A stretch of DNA of 64,000 nt, from assembly GCA_023419315.1 (NCBI GenBank), contig JAEZYE010000024.1, positions 1 through 64,000 on the forward strand, in the 5' to 3' direction. Shown here piece after piece: positions 1-8,938 of the stretch (its first letter is position 1; each line of letters begins with the position of its first letter). The DNA comes from Pseudomonadota bacterium (GTDB taxonomy: Bacteria > Pseudomonadota > Gammaproteobacteria > Xanthomonadales > Xanthomonadaceae). The notes beneath the pieces were generated by a model. That model had not been told where the DNA came from and made no database searches. It was given only the letters and a program-made list of their open reading frames with translations. The position numbers and the translations under genes are program-made.

Positions 1-123
1 GACAACGGCTATCTTCGTACGTCCCGACGTCGCTCCAAAGGCAGATAATGATGCCGCCTGAGCCGAATTTCCAACACTCAAGCCGATAAAAATTACCAAT
101 ACTGCTATCCAACGCCACTTCAT
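1..123 (-). CDS. Secreted protein, N-terminal fragment (runs off window start)
   Basis: The minus strand opens with ATG at 123 and stays open to the window edge, 41 codons. The product begins MKWRWIAVLVIFIGLSVG and continues through NSAQA to ASLSAF, a classical signal peptide with likely cleavage after AQA. The ATG overlaps the TGA stop of the glycosyltransferase upstream (ATGA, 120-123), so the two genes are probably translationally coupled in one operon. The rest of the protein lies outside the window and I cannot assign a function. Base composition is that of the low-GC left end, not of the rest of the window. Confidence 0.6.
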   Translation of the reverse strand, partial: MKWRWIAVLVIFIGLSVGNSAQAASLSAFGATSGRTKIAVV

Positions 124-1223
124 CTGATTTCTCTTTTCTCCCTTACTTGATGAATAATCTCCGCGATCTTCGCGGCACTTTGCAGAGGCACGAGATCTCC
201 GTGCTGACTCCACTGTTCACTGTCGGCAAAAAATTGCCGCACCGCTGTCACCAATTGCTCACGGGCAATCCACTTGGCACAACCGATCCCCTCCAAATAT
301 TCCGCGTTGGCCTCTTCCTGACCGGGGATCGCATCTACTAAAATCATAGGCACTCCCATCGTAATGGCTTCCGTACAGGTCAAGGCCCCCGGTTTCGTCA
401 CCAGTAGCGAAGCCCTCGCCATGAGGCGGGGAATCTCGTTCGTATATCCGTACAATTCCAAGGGTACTCTCAAATCGCCCCGTAAATCCTCAATTTCGTC
501 ATACAAGGTGACATTATATCCCGTCACGACGATAAATCGTTGTATTTCCTCGACTTGGGTCAAGCGCCACAACACATCCTTCAAACCGCCAAGACCGATG
601 CCGCCCCCCATCACCATCACCGTCCCGGGCTCGCGGGCAATCTCCTTCTCCCGCTCCGTGTAAAAATGCTGCATAATCGGTATCCCGGTAATGTGAATGA
701 CATTCTCCGGCACCCCTTTTTCCGCCAGCGTCTCCGCCACCGTCTGCGTCGGCACACAATATGCATCCATATTGCGATACACCCACAATTGATGACTGTC
801 GAAATCCGTCACGATTCCCACCAATGGCACCGGCAACTCCCCTTTTTCTCTCAACCGACTGGCAGCCGCCGCAGGGAACGGATGCGTAAACGCCAGCAAA
901 TCCGGCTCCAATATCCCGACCAAATGCCGCATACGATTTCGAAACACTCGCGCCAACAGCGAGCGCACCTGCTTGCCCCCATGTTTGCTCTGCGACTGAT
1001 GATACAACACATCATAAAACAAAGGGAACAAATCGATCATCTTCATATATGCTTCTCTCACCCAATAATCGGGCGAAATCATATCTCGCGACAGAAAATC
1101 TAAAGTTTGTGCCCGGTATCCGGCAGGATGCCGTTTGACCATCTCCGCCACCGCGCGTGCAGCTTGAACATGACCATTGCCTATAGAGGCAGCCATAATG
1201 CATACTTTGGGTTTGTATCTCAT
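120..1223 (-). CDS. MGDG synthase/UgtP-like glycosyltransferase
   Basis: A 367-residue protein of the monogalactosyldiacylglycerol synthase/processive diacylglycerol glucosyltransferase type (GT28). These transfer a hexose from a UDP-sugar to diacylglycerol at the inner face of the membrane. The N-terminal region has the family acceptor-side motif ASIGNGHVQAA (residues 12-22). The C-terminal half has a GGGIGLGG loop and the nucleotide-sugar motif KPGALTCTEA with the Glu used for UDP binding. The start is set by a strong AGGAGG at 1229-1234, five bases before the ATG. Such glycolipid enzymes and ribosome sites are typical of Bacillota, and composition and codon use differ sharply from genes right of 1.6 kb. 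The exact sugar and acceptor cannot be read from sequence. Confidence 0.8.
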   Translation of the reverse strand: MRYKPKVCIMAASIGNGHVQAARAVAEMVKRHPAGYRAQTLDFLSRDMISPDYWVREAYMKMIDLFPLFYDVLYHQSQSKHGGKQVRSLLARVFRNRMRHLVGILEPDLLAFTHPFPAAAASRLREKGELPVPLVGIVTDFDSHQLWVYRNMDAYCVPTQTVAETLAEKGVPENVIHITGIPIMQHFYTEREKEIAREPGTVMVMGGGIGLGGLKDVLWRLTQVEEIQRFIVVTGYNVTLYDEIEDLRGDLRVPLELYGYTNEIPRLMARASLLVTKPGALTCTEAITMGVPMILVDAIPGQEEANAEYLEGIGCAKWIAREQLVTAVRQFFADSEQWSQHGDLVPLQSAAKIAEIIHQVREKREIR

Positions 1224-1240
1224 CGAAACCTCCTTTCTCT

Positions 1241-1246
1241 ATTATA
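1241..1246 (-). promoter_or_regulatory. Extended -10 element upstream of the glycosyltransferase
   Basis: On the minus strand the sequence TGTTATAAT places a consensus TATAAT with a TGn extension just upstream of the AGGAGG ribosome site. No good -35 is visible at normal spacing. The leader would be very short, so an alternative promoter is possible. Confidence 0.35.
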
Positions 1247-1390
1247 ACAAATCTCTCCGGTCATCGCGGATCACAAGATCATTTTGCAATGCAAGAAAAA
1301 GAATTTTTTATCCGGCAACAGCTAGCAGAGTGGAAATACCCGTATTTTTCAGGAATAAATATCGTAATGAGGGAAAATACGTCAATATCG

Positions 1391-1420
1391 TTGACAAATG
1401 CACTCCGCTTTCTGTATAAT
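1391..1420 (+). promoter_or_regulatory. Consensus sigma70/sigmaA promoter of tRNA-Thr
   Basis: TTGACA at 1391-1396 and TATAAT at 1415-1420 are both perfect, separated by 18 bases. Transcription would start near 1427, just before the mature tRNA 5' end at 1434. The surrounding sequence is AT-rich, like the left-end operon rather than the GC-rich remainder. Confidence 0.8.
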
Positions 1421-1433
1421 ATTAAAGTCAATT

Positions 1434-1509
1434 GCCGGCATAGCTCAGTTGGTAGAGCGGCGCATTCGTAATGCGTAGGTCGTAGGTTCGATTCCTATTT
1501 CCGGCACCA
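1434..1509 (+). tRNA. tRNA-Thr (anticodon CGT), with acceptor-stem mismatch
   Basis: A complete cloverleaf: acceptor GCCGGCA, D arm GCTC/GAGC, anticodon stem GCGCA/TGCGT with loop TTCGTAA (anticodon CGT at 1467-1469), T arm GTAGG/CCTAT around TTCGATT, and encoded CCA at 1507-1509. The 3' acceptor strand is TTCCGGC, so base pair 6:67 is C1439 against T1500, a mismatch. A normal partner for the 5' half would be TGCCGGC, and for the 3' half GCCGGAA. The 5' side sits in low-GC DNA and the 3' side in GC-rich DNA, so the gene looks stitched from two tRNA-Thr genes. Confidence 0.9.
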
Positions 1510-1518
1510 GTTCAGGCA

Positions 1519-1548
1519 AAAGCCCCGCTTCGGCGGGGCTTTTGTTTT
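1519..1548 (+). terminator. Rho-independent terminator after tRNA-Thr
   Basis: AGCCCCGC, loop TTCG, GCGGGGCT followed by TTTGTTTT. It has an A-run on the left as well, so it could also serve the convergent peptidase gene. It belongs to the GC-rich side of the junction. Confidence 0.85.
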
Positions 1549-1601
1549 GCGCGTCTGATGGGCTGAGCCGATGCGGGCGGCGTCAGGATGTCGCGCGCGG
1601 T

Positions 1602-3146
1602 TCAGCGAGGTGAGCCCGTGTCGGCCAGGCCCAGCAGCCAGCTTTCGATGGCGAGGTCGTCGTCCATGCGGGCGTTGAAGGCGAGGTCCGGTTCGTAGGG
1701 CTGGTTGTTGCCGCGCGGGCGGCCGCGGTAGACCTTCATCGGAACGCCGATGGCGGCCAGGCCGCTCGGCATGCGGTGGCCGCGGATCTCCATGTAGACC
1801 GTATCGGCCGAGGTCGTCCGGCCCAACTGCGCAGCGCCGAGCGCCTTCCACAGATCAAGCGCATCCAGGCAGGCCGAGGCACAGCTGCCGTCGGCGAGGA
1901 TGTATACGCGTGCGCCTGGTTTGAGTCGTGCGGGTTGTTTCGGTGTCGACGGTTGGTCCGTGTCGTCCGAGTCGGTCTGCCGCCACAGCGGGCGCGACTG
2001 CGCCAGGCTCTGTTTCAGGCCGGCGATGACGGTGTCGGCCCATTCCATGACCTGTGGGTCCGGCTGTGCCTGCTGGCCGATCTGCGTGCGGATTTTTTCG
2101 ATGTACGCGAGGTTTTCCGGTGAAGCGCGCCAGTCCACCGCATCCGAGCCGATCTTCTGCGCCTGCACGCGCGCATCCCCCCACAGTTGCTCCGCGATCA
2201 AGCGGCTCCAGTGCGACGAACCGCCGCCGTTGCCGCGGACGTCGAGCACAACGAAATCCGCGGAGGCCACGCGCTTCTCATCGCGAAGCTGCTGCATCAG
2301 AGCGGTCAGTTGTCCGTACGCCTCGGAGCCCGGATTGCCGTCGAAGCGGCCCATCGACAGCCAGAGGCCGCGATTGCCGTAAGTACCGCGCAGACCGATC
2401 GAGGTACGTGCGCCGGCTTGTGTGCGTGCCAGCATCGGTTCGAACTCCGCATCGGGAAGCTCGCGCCATTGCAGCGTGTAGTCGCGTGGCTGGCCCTGCA
2501 CGCGGAACTGGCAGCGCTGCGGAGGCGTGATCCATGGATTGGCGGCATCGATGAAGAGGCGCCCGCCGTGTTCGAGTCGTTGCGATTCCAGCGACCAGCG
2601 GCCGCGGAAATGCCCGACGAGTTGCTCGGCCAGCGCATCGGCGGCAATCCCGTCGCAGGCGATCAGTTCCGCGCCTTCTTCCGGAAGCGAAGCCTCCTGC
2701 GCCGCGCCCACGGCGACGACGTGGCGACCGGCGTCGTAGCGCGTGAGAAATCCCGGCCAGCGCGCAGGCAACGTCGGTGCGCCCGGTTGCGTGGCCAGTT
2801 GCAGATGGCCGTCATCGAAGCTGGCCTGGTACTCGCGCAGCGCCCACCAGTAGCCGCCGAAATCGCGCGTGTCCTGCGCGCGTTCGAGCGCGCGTGCCAG
2901 CCCGCTGTCCAGCAGTCTGGAAAAGCCCGGATTCCCGGAATCGAAAGGACCGGGATGATGGGCCTGGATGGCGTCGTGCATGGCGTGCGCATCGGTTTCC
3001 AGGCGCTTTCGCCATCCGTCCGGGGAATCGGCAGCGGCGGTGCCGGACGGGGTCGTGGCGGGGGGCGTGGATATGCCGAGCAGCAGCACGCACGGCAACA
3101 GGCAGAGGCTGCGCAGCACGTGCGCGGTCGAAATCGGGAACGACAT
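1602..3146 (-). CDS. Exported S41-family (tail-specific protease-like) peptidase
   Basis: A 514-residue protein with an N-terminal hydrophobic export signal (roughly residues 8-30) and no lipobox. The C-terminal half carries S41 signatures: LDVRGNGGGSSHW (roughly residues 300-312) and ADGSCASACLDAL, where Ser424 aligns with the catalytic serine of ClpP/crotonase-fold S41 proteases. The usual Glu after that serine is replaced by a Cys-Leu-Asp stretch, so activity is not certain. The substrate is probably periplasmic peptide or protein. It is transcribed away from the M61 peptidase; the 173-base gap between them is the shared promoter region. A second, shorter S41-like gene lies at 6612-7913. 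Confidence 0.75.
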   Translation of the reverse strand: MSFPISTAHVLRSLCLLPCVLLLGISTPPATTPSGTAAADSPDGWRKRLETDAHAMHDAIQAHHPGPFDSGNPGFSRLLDSGLARALERAQDTRDFGGYWWALREYQASFDDGHLQLATQPGAPTLPARWPGFLTRYDAGRHVVAVGAAQEASLPEEGAELIACDGIAADALAEQLVGHFRGRWSLESQRLEHGGRLFIDAANPWITPPQRCQFRVQGQPRDYTLQWRELPDAEFEPMLARTQAGARTSIGLRGTYGNRGLWLSMGRFDGNPGSEAYGQLTALMQQLRDEKRVASADFVVLDVRGNGGGSSHWSRLIAEQLWGDARVQAQKIGSDAVDWRASPENLAYIEKIRTQIGQQAQPDPQVMEWADTVIAGLKQSLAQSRPLWRQTDSDDTDQPSTPKQPARLKPGARVYILADGSCASACLDALDLWKALGAAQLGRTTSADTVYMEIRGHRMPSGLAAIGVPMKVYRGRPRGNNQPYEPDLAFNARMDDDLAIESWLLGLADTGSPR

Positions 3147-3319
3147 GCATCACCGGGGGAAGGGGCTTCCCCGCTTCAACGCCGCAGGGACAACGGACAG
3201 GACAACGCGTCGCGTCGCGCGAAAGCGGGAAATGCAGCGGGCCTGCATGACCAATGGCCTACGGATACGCGCAAACGCTGCGGCTAGCATCGAAGTTTGA
3301 CTGTTTCGTGAATCCATTG

Positions 3320-5218
3320 ATGAAAGCTGACCGCCTCGCGCTCTCCCTGTCGTTGTTGCTCACCTTCGGTTCGACCGCTCCGGCCGTGTTGGCCGATGAG
3401 GTCGCGCCGCCGCGCGATGTGCCGTTCAACGGGCAATTGCATATCGAAGTCGATGCGACCGATCTGAAGCGCCGCATCTTCCGCGTACGCGAAACGATTC
3501 CCGCGGCGCCGGGCAAGCTGACGCTGCTGTATCCGCAATGGTTGCCGGGCAAGCATTCGCCGGCCGGCCCGATCGACAAACTGGCCGGTCTGGTGATCAC
3601 CGCCAATGGCCAGCGGCTGCCGTGGGTGCGCGATCAGTTCAATGTGTACGCCTTCCATGTGGAGGTGCCGGCGGGCGCGTCGGAAGTCGTGGCCGAATTC
3701 CAGTTCCTGTCTCCGCAGGGCGGTTCGCAGGGGCGCGTGATGATGACGCCGGACATGCTCAACCTGCAGTGGGAAACGACTTCGCTGTATCCGGCCGGCT
3801 ACAACGCGGCCAACATTCCGGCGACTGCGTGCGTGAAACTGCCGGCGGGCTGGTCATACGCGACCGCGCTGACGACCGAACGCAAGGAAGGCGACCGCGT
3901 GTGCTTCCAGTCGATCAGCTACGACCATCTGGTCGACTCGCCGATGTTCGCCGGCCAGCACTACAAGCGCATCGATCTGGATCCGGGCGCGAAGCAGCCG
4001 GTGCACTTGAACGTGTTCGCCGACGAAGCTGAAGATCTCGAGATCAAGCCCGAGCAGATCAAGGCGCACCAGGCGGTGGTCGTGCAGGCGAGCAAGCTGT
4101 ATGGCGCGCGCCATTTCGATCACTACGAATTCCTGCTGGCGCTGACCGACAAGCTGGGCGGCATCGGTATGGAGCATCACCGCTCCAGCGAAAACAGCGG
4201 TGATCGCGGCTATTTCACCGACTGGGACAAGACCTGGCAGGGCCGCGACCTGCTTCCGCACGAGTTCAATCATTCGTGGAACGGCAAGTACCGGCGCGGC
4301 GCGGACCTGGCGACACCAAGCTTCAACGTGCCGATGGGCGACAGCCTGCTGTGGCTCTACGAAGGCCAGACGGAGTTCTGGGGGCAGGTGCTGTCCGCGC
4401 GTTCGGGCCTGTGGTCGCAGGAACAGGCGCGCGACATGCTGGCGCTGACGGCCGGTGTCTATGACCGCGGCCGGCCCGGACTGGCCTGGCGCACCATCCA
4501 GGACACCACCAACGATCCCACCATCGCCGCGCGCCGCTCACTGGCTTTCCGCAATTACCAGATGAGCGAGGACTACTACTCCGGCGGCCTGATGATCTGG
4601 CTGGAAGTGGACGGCAAGCTGCGCGAAATCAGCGGCAACAAGCGCAGCATCGATGACTTCGCCAAGGCGTTCTTCGGCATGGAAAACGGCGTGTGGGAGG
4701 TCAACCCGTATACGTTCGAAGACATCGTGGCGACGTTGCAGGGCATTGCTCCGTATGACTGGGCGACGTTCCTGCGTTCGCGCGTGGACGGTCACGGTCC
4801 GCTGGTCGGCGGCCTGGAAGCCGCCGGCTGGAAGCTTGTCTACACCGACACGCCGACCGACGCGTTCAAGGCGATCGAGGGTCGGCGCAAGGGCGCGGAC
4901 CTGACCTATTCGCTGGGCATGAGCGTCAACGACAAGGGGGACGTGACCGACGTGCGCTGGGACGGCCCGGCGTTCAACGCCGCGCTGGTGCCGGGCATGA
5001 GCGTGCTGGCGATCAACGGTCGCGAGTACGGCGCCGATCGCTTGAAGGAGGCCGTGACCGAAGCCAAGCGCAGTCGCAAGCCGATCGAACTGGTGATCAA
5101 GCGCTTCGACCGCGTGGAGACGGTTTCGATCGCCTATTTCGACGGCCTGCAGTATCCGCGACTGGAGCGCATCGCCGGCAAACCGGATCGACTGTCGGAA
5201 TTGCTCAAGCCGCGCTGA
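3320..5218 (+). CDS. M61 family glycyl-aminopeptidase-like metalloprotease with PDZ domain
   Basis: A 632-residue exported protein. The chosen ATG gives an immediate signal peptide (MKADRLALSLSLLLTF, cleavage near VLADE); the open frame extends upstream but without a signal. The order is M61 N-terminal beta domain, thermolysin-like catalytic domain with zinc motif HEFNHSWN (His314, Glu315, His318) and downstream glutamates in LYEGQTEFWG, then a C-terminal PDZ domain (about residues 510-600) with LVPGMSVLAINGRE. M61 enzymes cleave N-terminal Gly or Ala residues and are usually periplasmic here. No operon partner is obvious; radA follows after 63 bases. Confidence 0.9.
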   Translation: MKADRLALSLSLLLTFGSTAPAVLADEVAPPRDVPFNGQLHIEVDATDLKRRIFRVRETIPAAPGKLTLLYPQWLPGKHSPAGPIDKLAGLVITANGQRLPWVRDQFNVYAFHVEVPAGASEVVAEFQFLSPQGGSQGRVMMTPDMLNLQWETTSLYPAGYNAANIPATACVKLPAGWSYATALTTERKEGDRVCFQSISYDHLVDSPMFAGQHYKRIDLDPGAKQPVHLNVFADEAEDLEIKPEQIKAHQAVVVQASKLYGARHFDHYEFLLALTDKLGGIGMEHHRSSENSGDRGYFTDWDKTWQGRDLLPHEFNHSWNGKYRRGADLATPSFNVPMGDSLLWLYEGQTEFWGQVLSARSGLWSQEQARDMLALTAGVYDRGRPGLAWRTIQDTTNDPTIAARRSLAFRNYQMSEDYYSGGLMIWLEVDGKLREISGNKRSIDDFAKAFFGMENGVWEVNPYTFEDIVATLQGIAPYDWATFLRSRVDGHGPLVGGLEAAGWKLVYTDTPTDAFKAIEGRRKGADLTYSLGMSVNDKGDVTDVRWDGPAFNAALVPGMSVLAINGREYGADRLKEAVTEAKRSRKPIELVIKRFDRVETVSIAYFDGLQYPRLERIAGKPDRLSELLKPR

Positions 5219-5281
5219 GTCTCGAACGCTGCGAACGCGCTCCGGTATCCTGCCGCTTTCCACGTCGGGAACAGCAATACG

Positions 5282-6661
5282 ATGGCAAAGGCCAGGACCG
5301 CCTACGTCTGCGGCGAATGCGGCGCGGAGTTCAGCAAATGGCAGGGGCAGTGCGATGAGTGCCATGCCTGGAACACGCTGACGCAAGTCGTGCTGGAGCC
5401 GGCCGCCGGCGCCGGGCCGCCGGTCGCGCGTCGCAGCGGGTGGGCCGGCAAGGCCGATGCACCGAAGATCACCGCGCTGAAGGACGTCCGCCACAGTGAA
5501 GAGGCGCGCGTCAGCACCGGCATCGGCGAGTTCGATCGCGTGCTGGGTGGCGGTCTGGTGGAGGGCGCGGTCGTGCTGGTCGGCGGTGATCCCGGCATCG
5601 GCAAATCGACCTTGCTGCTGCAGGCGCTGGCGAAGATGTCGGCCAGTTTTCCGGCGCTGTACGTCACGGGCGAAGAATCGCTGGCGCAGGTTGCAGGGCG
5701 CGCAGTCCGCCTGGATCTGCCGCTGGACAACCTGCAGGCGCTGGCGGAAACCGGCATCGAGAACATCCTCCAGCACGCATCCGCCGCGCGGCCGCGGTTG
5801 ATCGTGGCCGACTCCGTGCAGACGCTGTGGACCGAATCGCTGACCGCCGCGCCCGGTTCAGTCAGCCAGGTGCGCGAGAGTGCCGCGCGCCTCGTTCGCT
5901 ACGCGAAGGAGACCGGCACCGCGGTATTCCTCGTTGGCCACGTCACCAAGGAAGGCGGCATCGCCGGTCCGCGCGTGCTTGAACACATGGTCGATGCGGT
6001 GCTGTATTTCGAAGGCGAGAGCGGCAGCCGTTTCCGCATCCTGCGTGCGTTCAAGAACCGCTTTGGCGCGGTCAACGAGCTTGGCGTGTTCGCGATGGGC
6101 GAGAAGGGTCTGAAGGAAGTGCCGAACCCGTCGGCGATTTTCCTGTCCGGCAGCAGCAACCAGCCCGGCAGCTGCGTGCTGGTCACGCGTGAAGGCACGC
6201 GGCCGCTGATGGTGGAAGTACAGGCGCTGGTGGATGCATCGCCGTTGTCCAATCCGCGCCGGGTGGCGGTTGGCCTGGAACAGAACAGGCTGGCGATGCT
6301 GCTTGCCGTGCTGCATCGCCATGGCGGCATCGTGGTCGGCGATCAGGACGTGTTCGTCAATGTCGTCGGCGGCATCCGCGTGCAGGAGACCGCCGCGGAT
6401 TTGCCGGTGCTGCTGGCGGTGCTGTCGTCGCTGCGGGACCGGCCGCTGGCGGAGAAAACCGTGGCGTTCGGTGAAGTCGGCCTGTCCGGTGAAATCCGTC
6501 CGGTGCCCAATGGCGAAGAACGCCTGCGCGAAGCGGCCACGCACGGCTTCAAGCGTGCGATCGTGCCCAAGGGCAATGCACCGAAATCGGGCACGTTCAA
6601 GGGATTGGAGGTCATCGCGGTGGAGCGCCTGTCGCAGGCGCTGGAAGCCGCGGCGGATTGA
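5282..6661 (+). CDS. radA: DNA repair protein RadA
   Basis: A 459-residue RecA-related ATPase that drives branch migration of recombination intermediates. Visible parts in order: a C4 zinc finger (Cys10, Cys13, Cys24, Cys27), Walker A GGDPGIGKST at residues 101-110, the RadA-specific KNRFG motif beginning at Lys258, and a C-terminal Lon-like domain that has lost protease function. Length and order are typical. The last 50 bases overlap, tail to tail, the coding end of the convergent S41-like gene. Confidence 0.97.
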   Translation: MAKARTAYVCGECGAEFSKWQGQCDECHAWNTLTQVVLEPAAGAGPPVARRSGWAGKADAPKITALKDVRHSEEARVSTGIGEFDRVLGGGLVEGAVVLVGGDPGIGKSTLLLQALAKMSASFPALYVTGEESLAQVAGRAVRLDLPLDNLQALAETGIENILQHASAARPRLIVADSVQTLWTESLTAAPGSVSQVRESAARLVRYAKETGTAVFLVGHVTKEGGIAGPRVLEHMVDAVLYFEGESGSRFRILRAFKNRFGAVNELGVFAMGEKGLKEVPNPSAIFLSGSSNQPGSCVLVTREGTRPLMVEVQALVDASPLSNPRRVAVGLEQNRLAMLLAVLHRHGGIVVGDQDVFVNVVGGIRVQETAADLPVLLAVLSSLRDRPLAEKTVAFGEVGLSGEIRPVPNGEERLREAATHGFKRAIVPKGNAPKSGTFKGLEVIAVERLSQALEAAAD

Positions 6662-7913
6662 TCTGCGCCAACGCGGCGACGGCATTGCGGTGGTGAGTCG
6701 CAAGCACGGTGTGGAGGCGTGAAGCGGCATCGTCGGCCTGCAGGTTCAACGCGATGTCGGGTGCGATGCCTTCAATCTCGTTGGCGCCGTTTTCGAGGAA
6801 GCGCGTGCAGTTCGGCATCGCCACATCCAGCGGCAGCACCGTCAACGCGGTGCGGGTGCCTCCATCGACGTAGCCGCAGCCCGCGCCGAGCGTGCGCTCG
6901 CCAATCACCGTGGCGACGCCGTTCTGCTGCAGCCACGCGACGAAGTCCTCCGATGCCGACGCCGTGCGTCCATCGGCCAGGATCATCAGCGGGCCCCGCC
7001 AAGGGCCCGAGCCCTGCAGCGTTTCATCGGCGTCGGCGGGAGCGAAGATCGAGCAACGGGTTTCGTTCCGCCAGATCGCCGCGCGATCACAGCGCGGTTC
7101 GACGTGGCGCGATGCGGCGCGCACGAGCGTGCGCTCGGTCATCAGCGCGATCACCTCGCTCACCCATTCGCTGCCGCCGCCGTTGCCGGTGAGGTCCACG
7201 AGCAATCGTCGCGCACCGCTGCGTTGCAGCGCGTGCAGTGAATCGATCAGCACCCGCTGCTGCTCGGCGCGCACTGCCAGTTGCAGCGCACGCGCGTCCA
7301 GGCCCGGCTTGAACACGCGCTGGCACGCCGCCAGGTAGCGCTGCTCGCCGAACTGCGCGATGCGCAGGACGCCGACATCGCCGGCACGTCCGATCGGGAA
7401 GTCGCCACCGCGCAACGGTCGCCAACCCGGCAGGCGTTCGAACGCAAATCCGAACGCATGCTCGCCTTCTTCGTAGCCGGCGGCTTCGCAACTGGCGACA
7501 GCCGGAGCGGCTTCCGCGGCAGATGCAACGGAGGCATCACCCGTTTCGTCGCGGGTGGTGTGGGTCTGTTGCGGCTCGAGGCGCACATGCGGATCGCGGA
7601 AATGCTCGACGAAATCCTTCAGGGCGAGGAAGGCGCGCACGCGTGAATGCGCGTTTGTCAGTGCGGCGGTTGTCCGGCGATCCAGCGCCGCGAGATCCAC
7701 GCCGCGGTGATCGCGGATCCAGTCGAGGTTCGCATAGCCGTGCGCCATGTCGTGCTTCAGGCGCTGATAGTCGGCAAGCCAGGCTTCTGCGTCATACGTG
7801 GTGACATCCCAGACCACAGCGCCACCGACGACGCATGCAAGTGCAAGCAGGGAACGGCGCACCCAGCGCGTGCGCTTCGAAGGAGTCGGCGTGGCAGACG
7901 GCATGTTCGGCAT
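6612..7913 (-). CDS. S41-type peptidase-like protein, membrane anchored
   Basis: A 433-residue protein with one N-terminal membrane segment after a basic cluster (RRSLLALACVVGGAVVW), so it is probably anchored and periplasmic. The C-terminal S41 core shows LLVDLTGNGGGSEWVSE and ADGRTASASEDF, with Ser319 as the probable nucleophile and the following Glu retained, unlike the paralogue at 1602-3146. There is no PDZ domain by eye. The product ends with a Pro/Ala-rich tail that is antisense to the end of radA. The substrate is unknown. Confidence 0.7.
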   Translation of the reverse strand: MPNMPSATPTPSKRTRWVRRSLLALACVVGGAVVWDVTTYDAEAWLADYQRLKHDMAHGYANLDWIRDHRGVDLAALDRRTTAALTNAHSRVRAFLALKDFVEHFRDPHVRLEPQQTHTTRDETGDASVASAAEAAPAVASCEAAGYEEGEHAFGFAFERLPGWRPLRGGDFPIGRAGDVGVLRIAQFGEQRYLAACQRVFKPGLDARALQLAVRAEQQRVLIDSLHALQRSGARRLLVDLTGNGGGSEWVSEVIALMTERTLVRAASRHVEPRCDRAAIWRNETRCSIFAPADADETLQGSGPWRGPLMILADGRTASASEDFVAWLQQNGVATVIGERTLGAGCGYVDGGTRTALTVLPLDVAMPNCTRFLENGANEIEGIAPDIALNLQADDAASRLHTVLATHHRNAVAALAQINPPRLPAPATGAPPR

Positions 7914-8040
7914 CCATGTGAGGAAGCGCGAACGCTAGAGGGCGAAGCAGGCCTCCGCATCCGCCTTGCGACCAAGCCGGCCAGACGGCGACGAACACCT
8001 TCGGCACGGGAGTGAACGCGGACGGTTCCGCGCGTGCGGC

Positions 8041-8832
8041 TCAGTAACGGCGCAGGACCAGTTCAAGCACGAACTTGCTGCCGAAGAACGCCATCAGCAG
8101 CAGGCACATTGCGACCAGCGTCCAGCCCACGGCCTTGGTGCCGCGCCAGCCGTAACGCCAGCGCCCGACCAGCAACGCGCCGAACGCCAGCCACGACAGC
8201 ACGCTCAGCACGGTCTTGTGCACGAGATGCTGGGCGAACAGGTTCTCCACGAACAGCACGCCGGTCAGCAGCGTCGCGGTAAGAAGACCGAAGCCGACGG
8301 CGATGGTGCGGAACAGCAGGGTTTCCAGTTCGGTCAGCGGCGGAAGGGTGCGCAGCCACGGATGGAAGCGGCGGCGGCGCAAGGTGCGGTCCTGGAACCA
8401 CAGCATCAACGCCAGGAGCGCCGCGATCGCCAGCGTCGCGTAGGCCAGCAGCGCCAGCCACGCGTGCAGTTGCAGGCGCCAGTCCAGGCCGGTACTCGGC
8501 ACGTGGCCGTGCTGGTAATAGAACAGCATCAGGATCGAAGCGAGCGGGAAGGCGACCACGCCCAGCGCGGACATGCGATCGCGTGCACCGGCGAATGCCG
8601 TCATCGTCGCCATGCCCAGGCCGACCAGTGACAGCGCGGAAAAGAAATGCAGATCCGGCCCGCCTTCTGTCCGCCACGCGACCAGCACGTGGTAGGTCGC
8701 GTGCAGCGCCACCGCGATGAACGCAGGCAACAGCCACAGGCGGCGCCCCTCCGCTTCGGTCCGGGTGGCGGTGCTGACCAGCAGGGCGGTCGCTGCCCAG
8801 TAGGCGAGGGTGGCGATGAGAACGATTGTCAT
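8041..8832 (-). CDS. YpjD/CcsA-like inner-membrane protein
   Basis: A 263-residue polytopic protein with about eight hydrophobic segments. It matches the cytochrome c assembly (CcsA/CcmC-like) YpjD proteins that sit divergent from ffh in many gammaproteobacteria. Conserved histidines lie in LQLHAWLALLAY and HLVHKTVLSVLSW, positions that bind haem in CcsA/CcmC proteins, but the tryptophan-rich haem-handling motif of true CcsA is not apparent. Its role in haem handling is inferred from the family. The gene starts 107 bases from ffh on the opposite strand. Confidence 0.8.
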   Translation of the reverse strand: MTIVLIATLAYWAATALLVSTATRTEAEGRRLWLLPAFIAVALHATYHVLVAWRTEGGPDLHFFSALSLVGLGMATMTAFAGARDRMSALGVVAFPLASILMLFYYQHGHVPSTGLDWRLQLHAWLALLAYATLAIAALLALMLWFQDRTLRRRRFHPWLRTLPPLTELETLLFRTIAVGFGLLTATLLTGVLFVENLFAQHLVHKTVLSVLSWLAFGALLVGRWRYGWRGTKAVGWTLVAMCLLLMAFFGSKFVLELVLRRY

Positions 8833-8899
8833 CGAAGAAGTGTCGCATAGCGGCGCAGGCCGGCATAGGGAGCCACACGGAGCCCTGCCGGGCGCGGGC

Positions 8900-8905
8900 T
8901 ATAAT
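8900..8905 (+). promoter_or_regulatory. -10 element for ffh
   Basis: A perfect TATAAT lies 33 bases upstream of the ffh ATG in the ypjD-ffh divergent gap. A -35 close to consensus is not visible at 17 bases. Confidence 0.5.
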
Positions 8906-8938
8906 CCGCCTCCGTTTTCCCGCGTATCTGCCCAGCCC

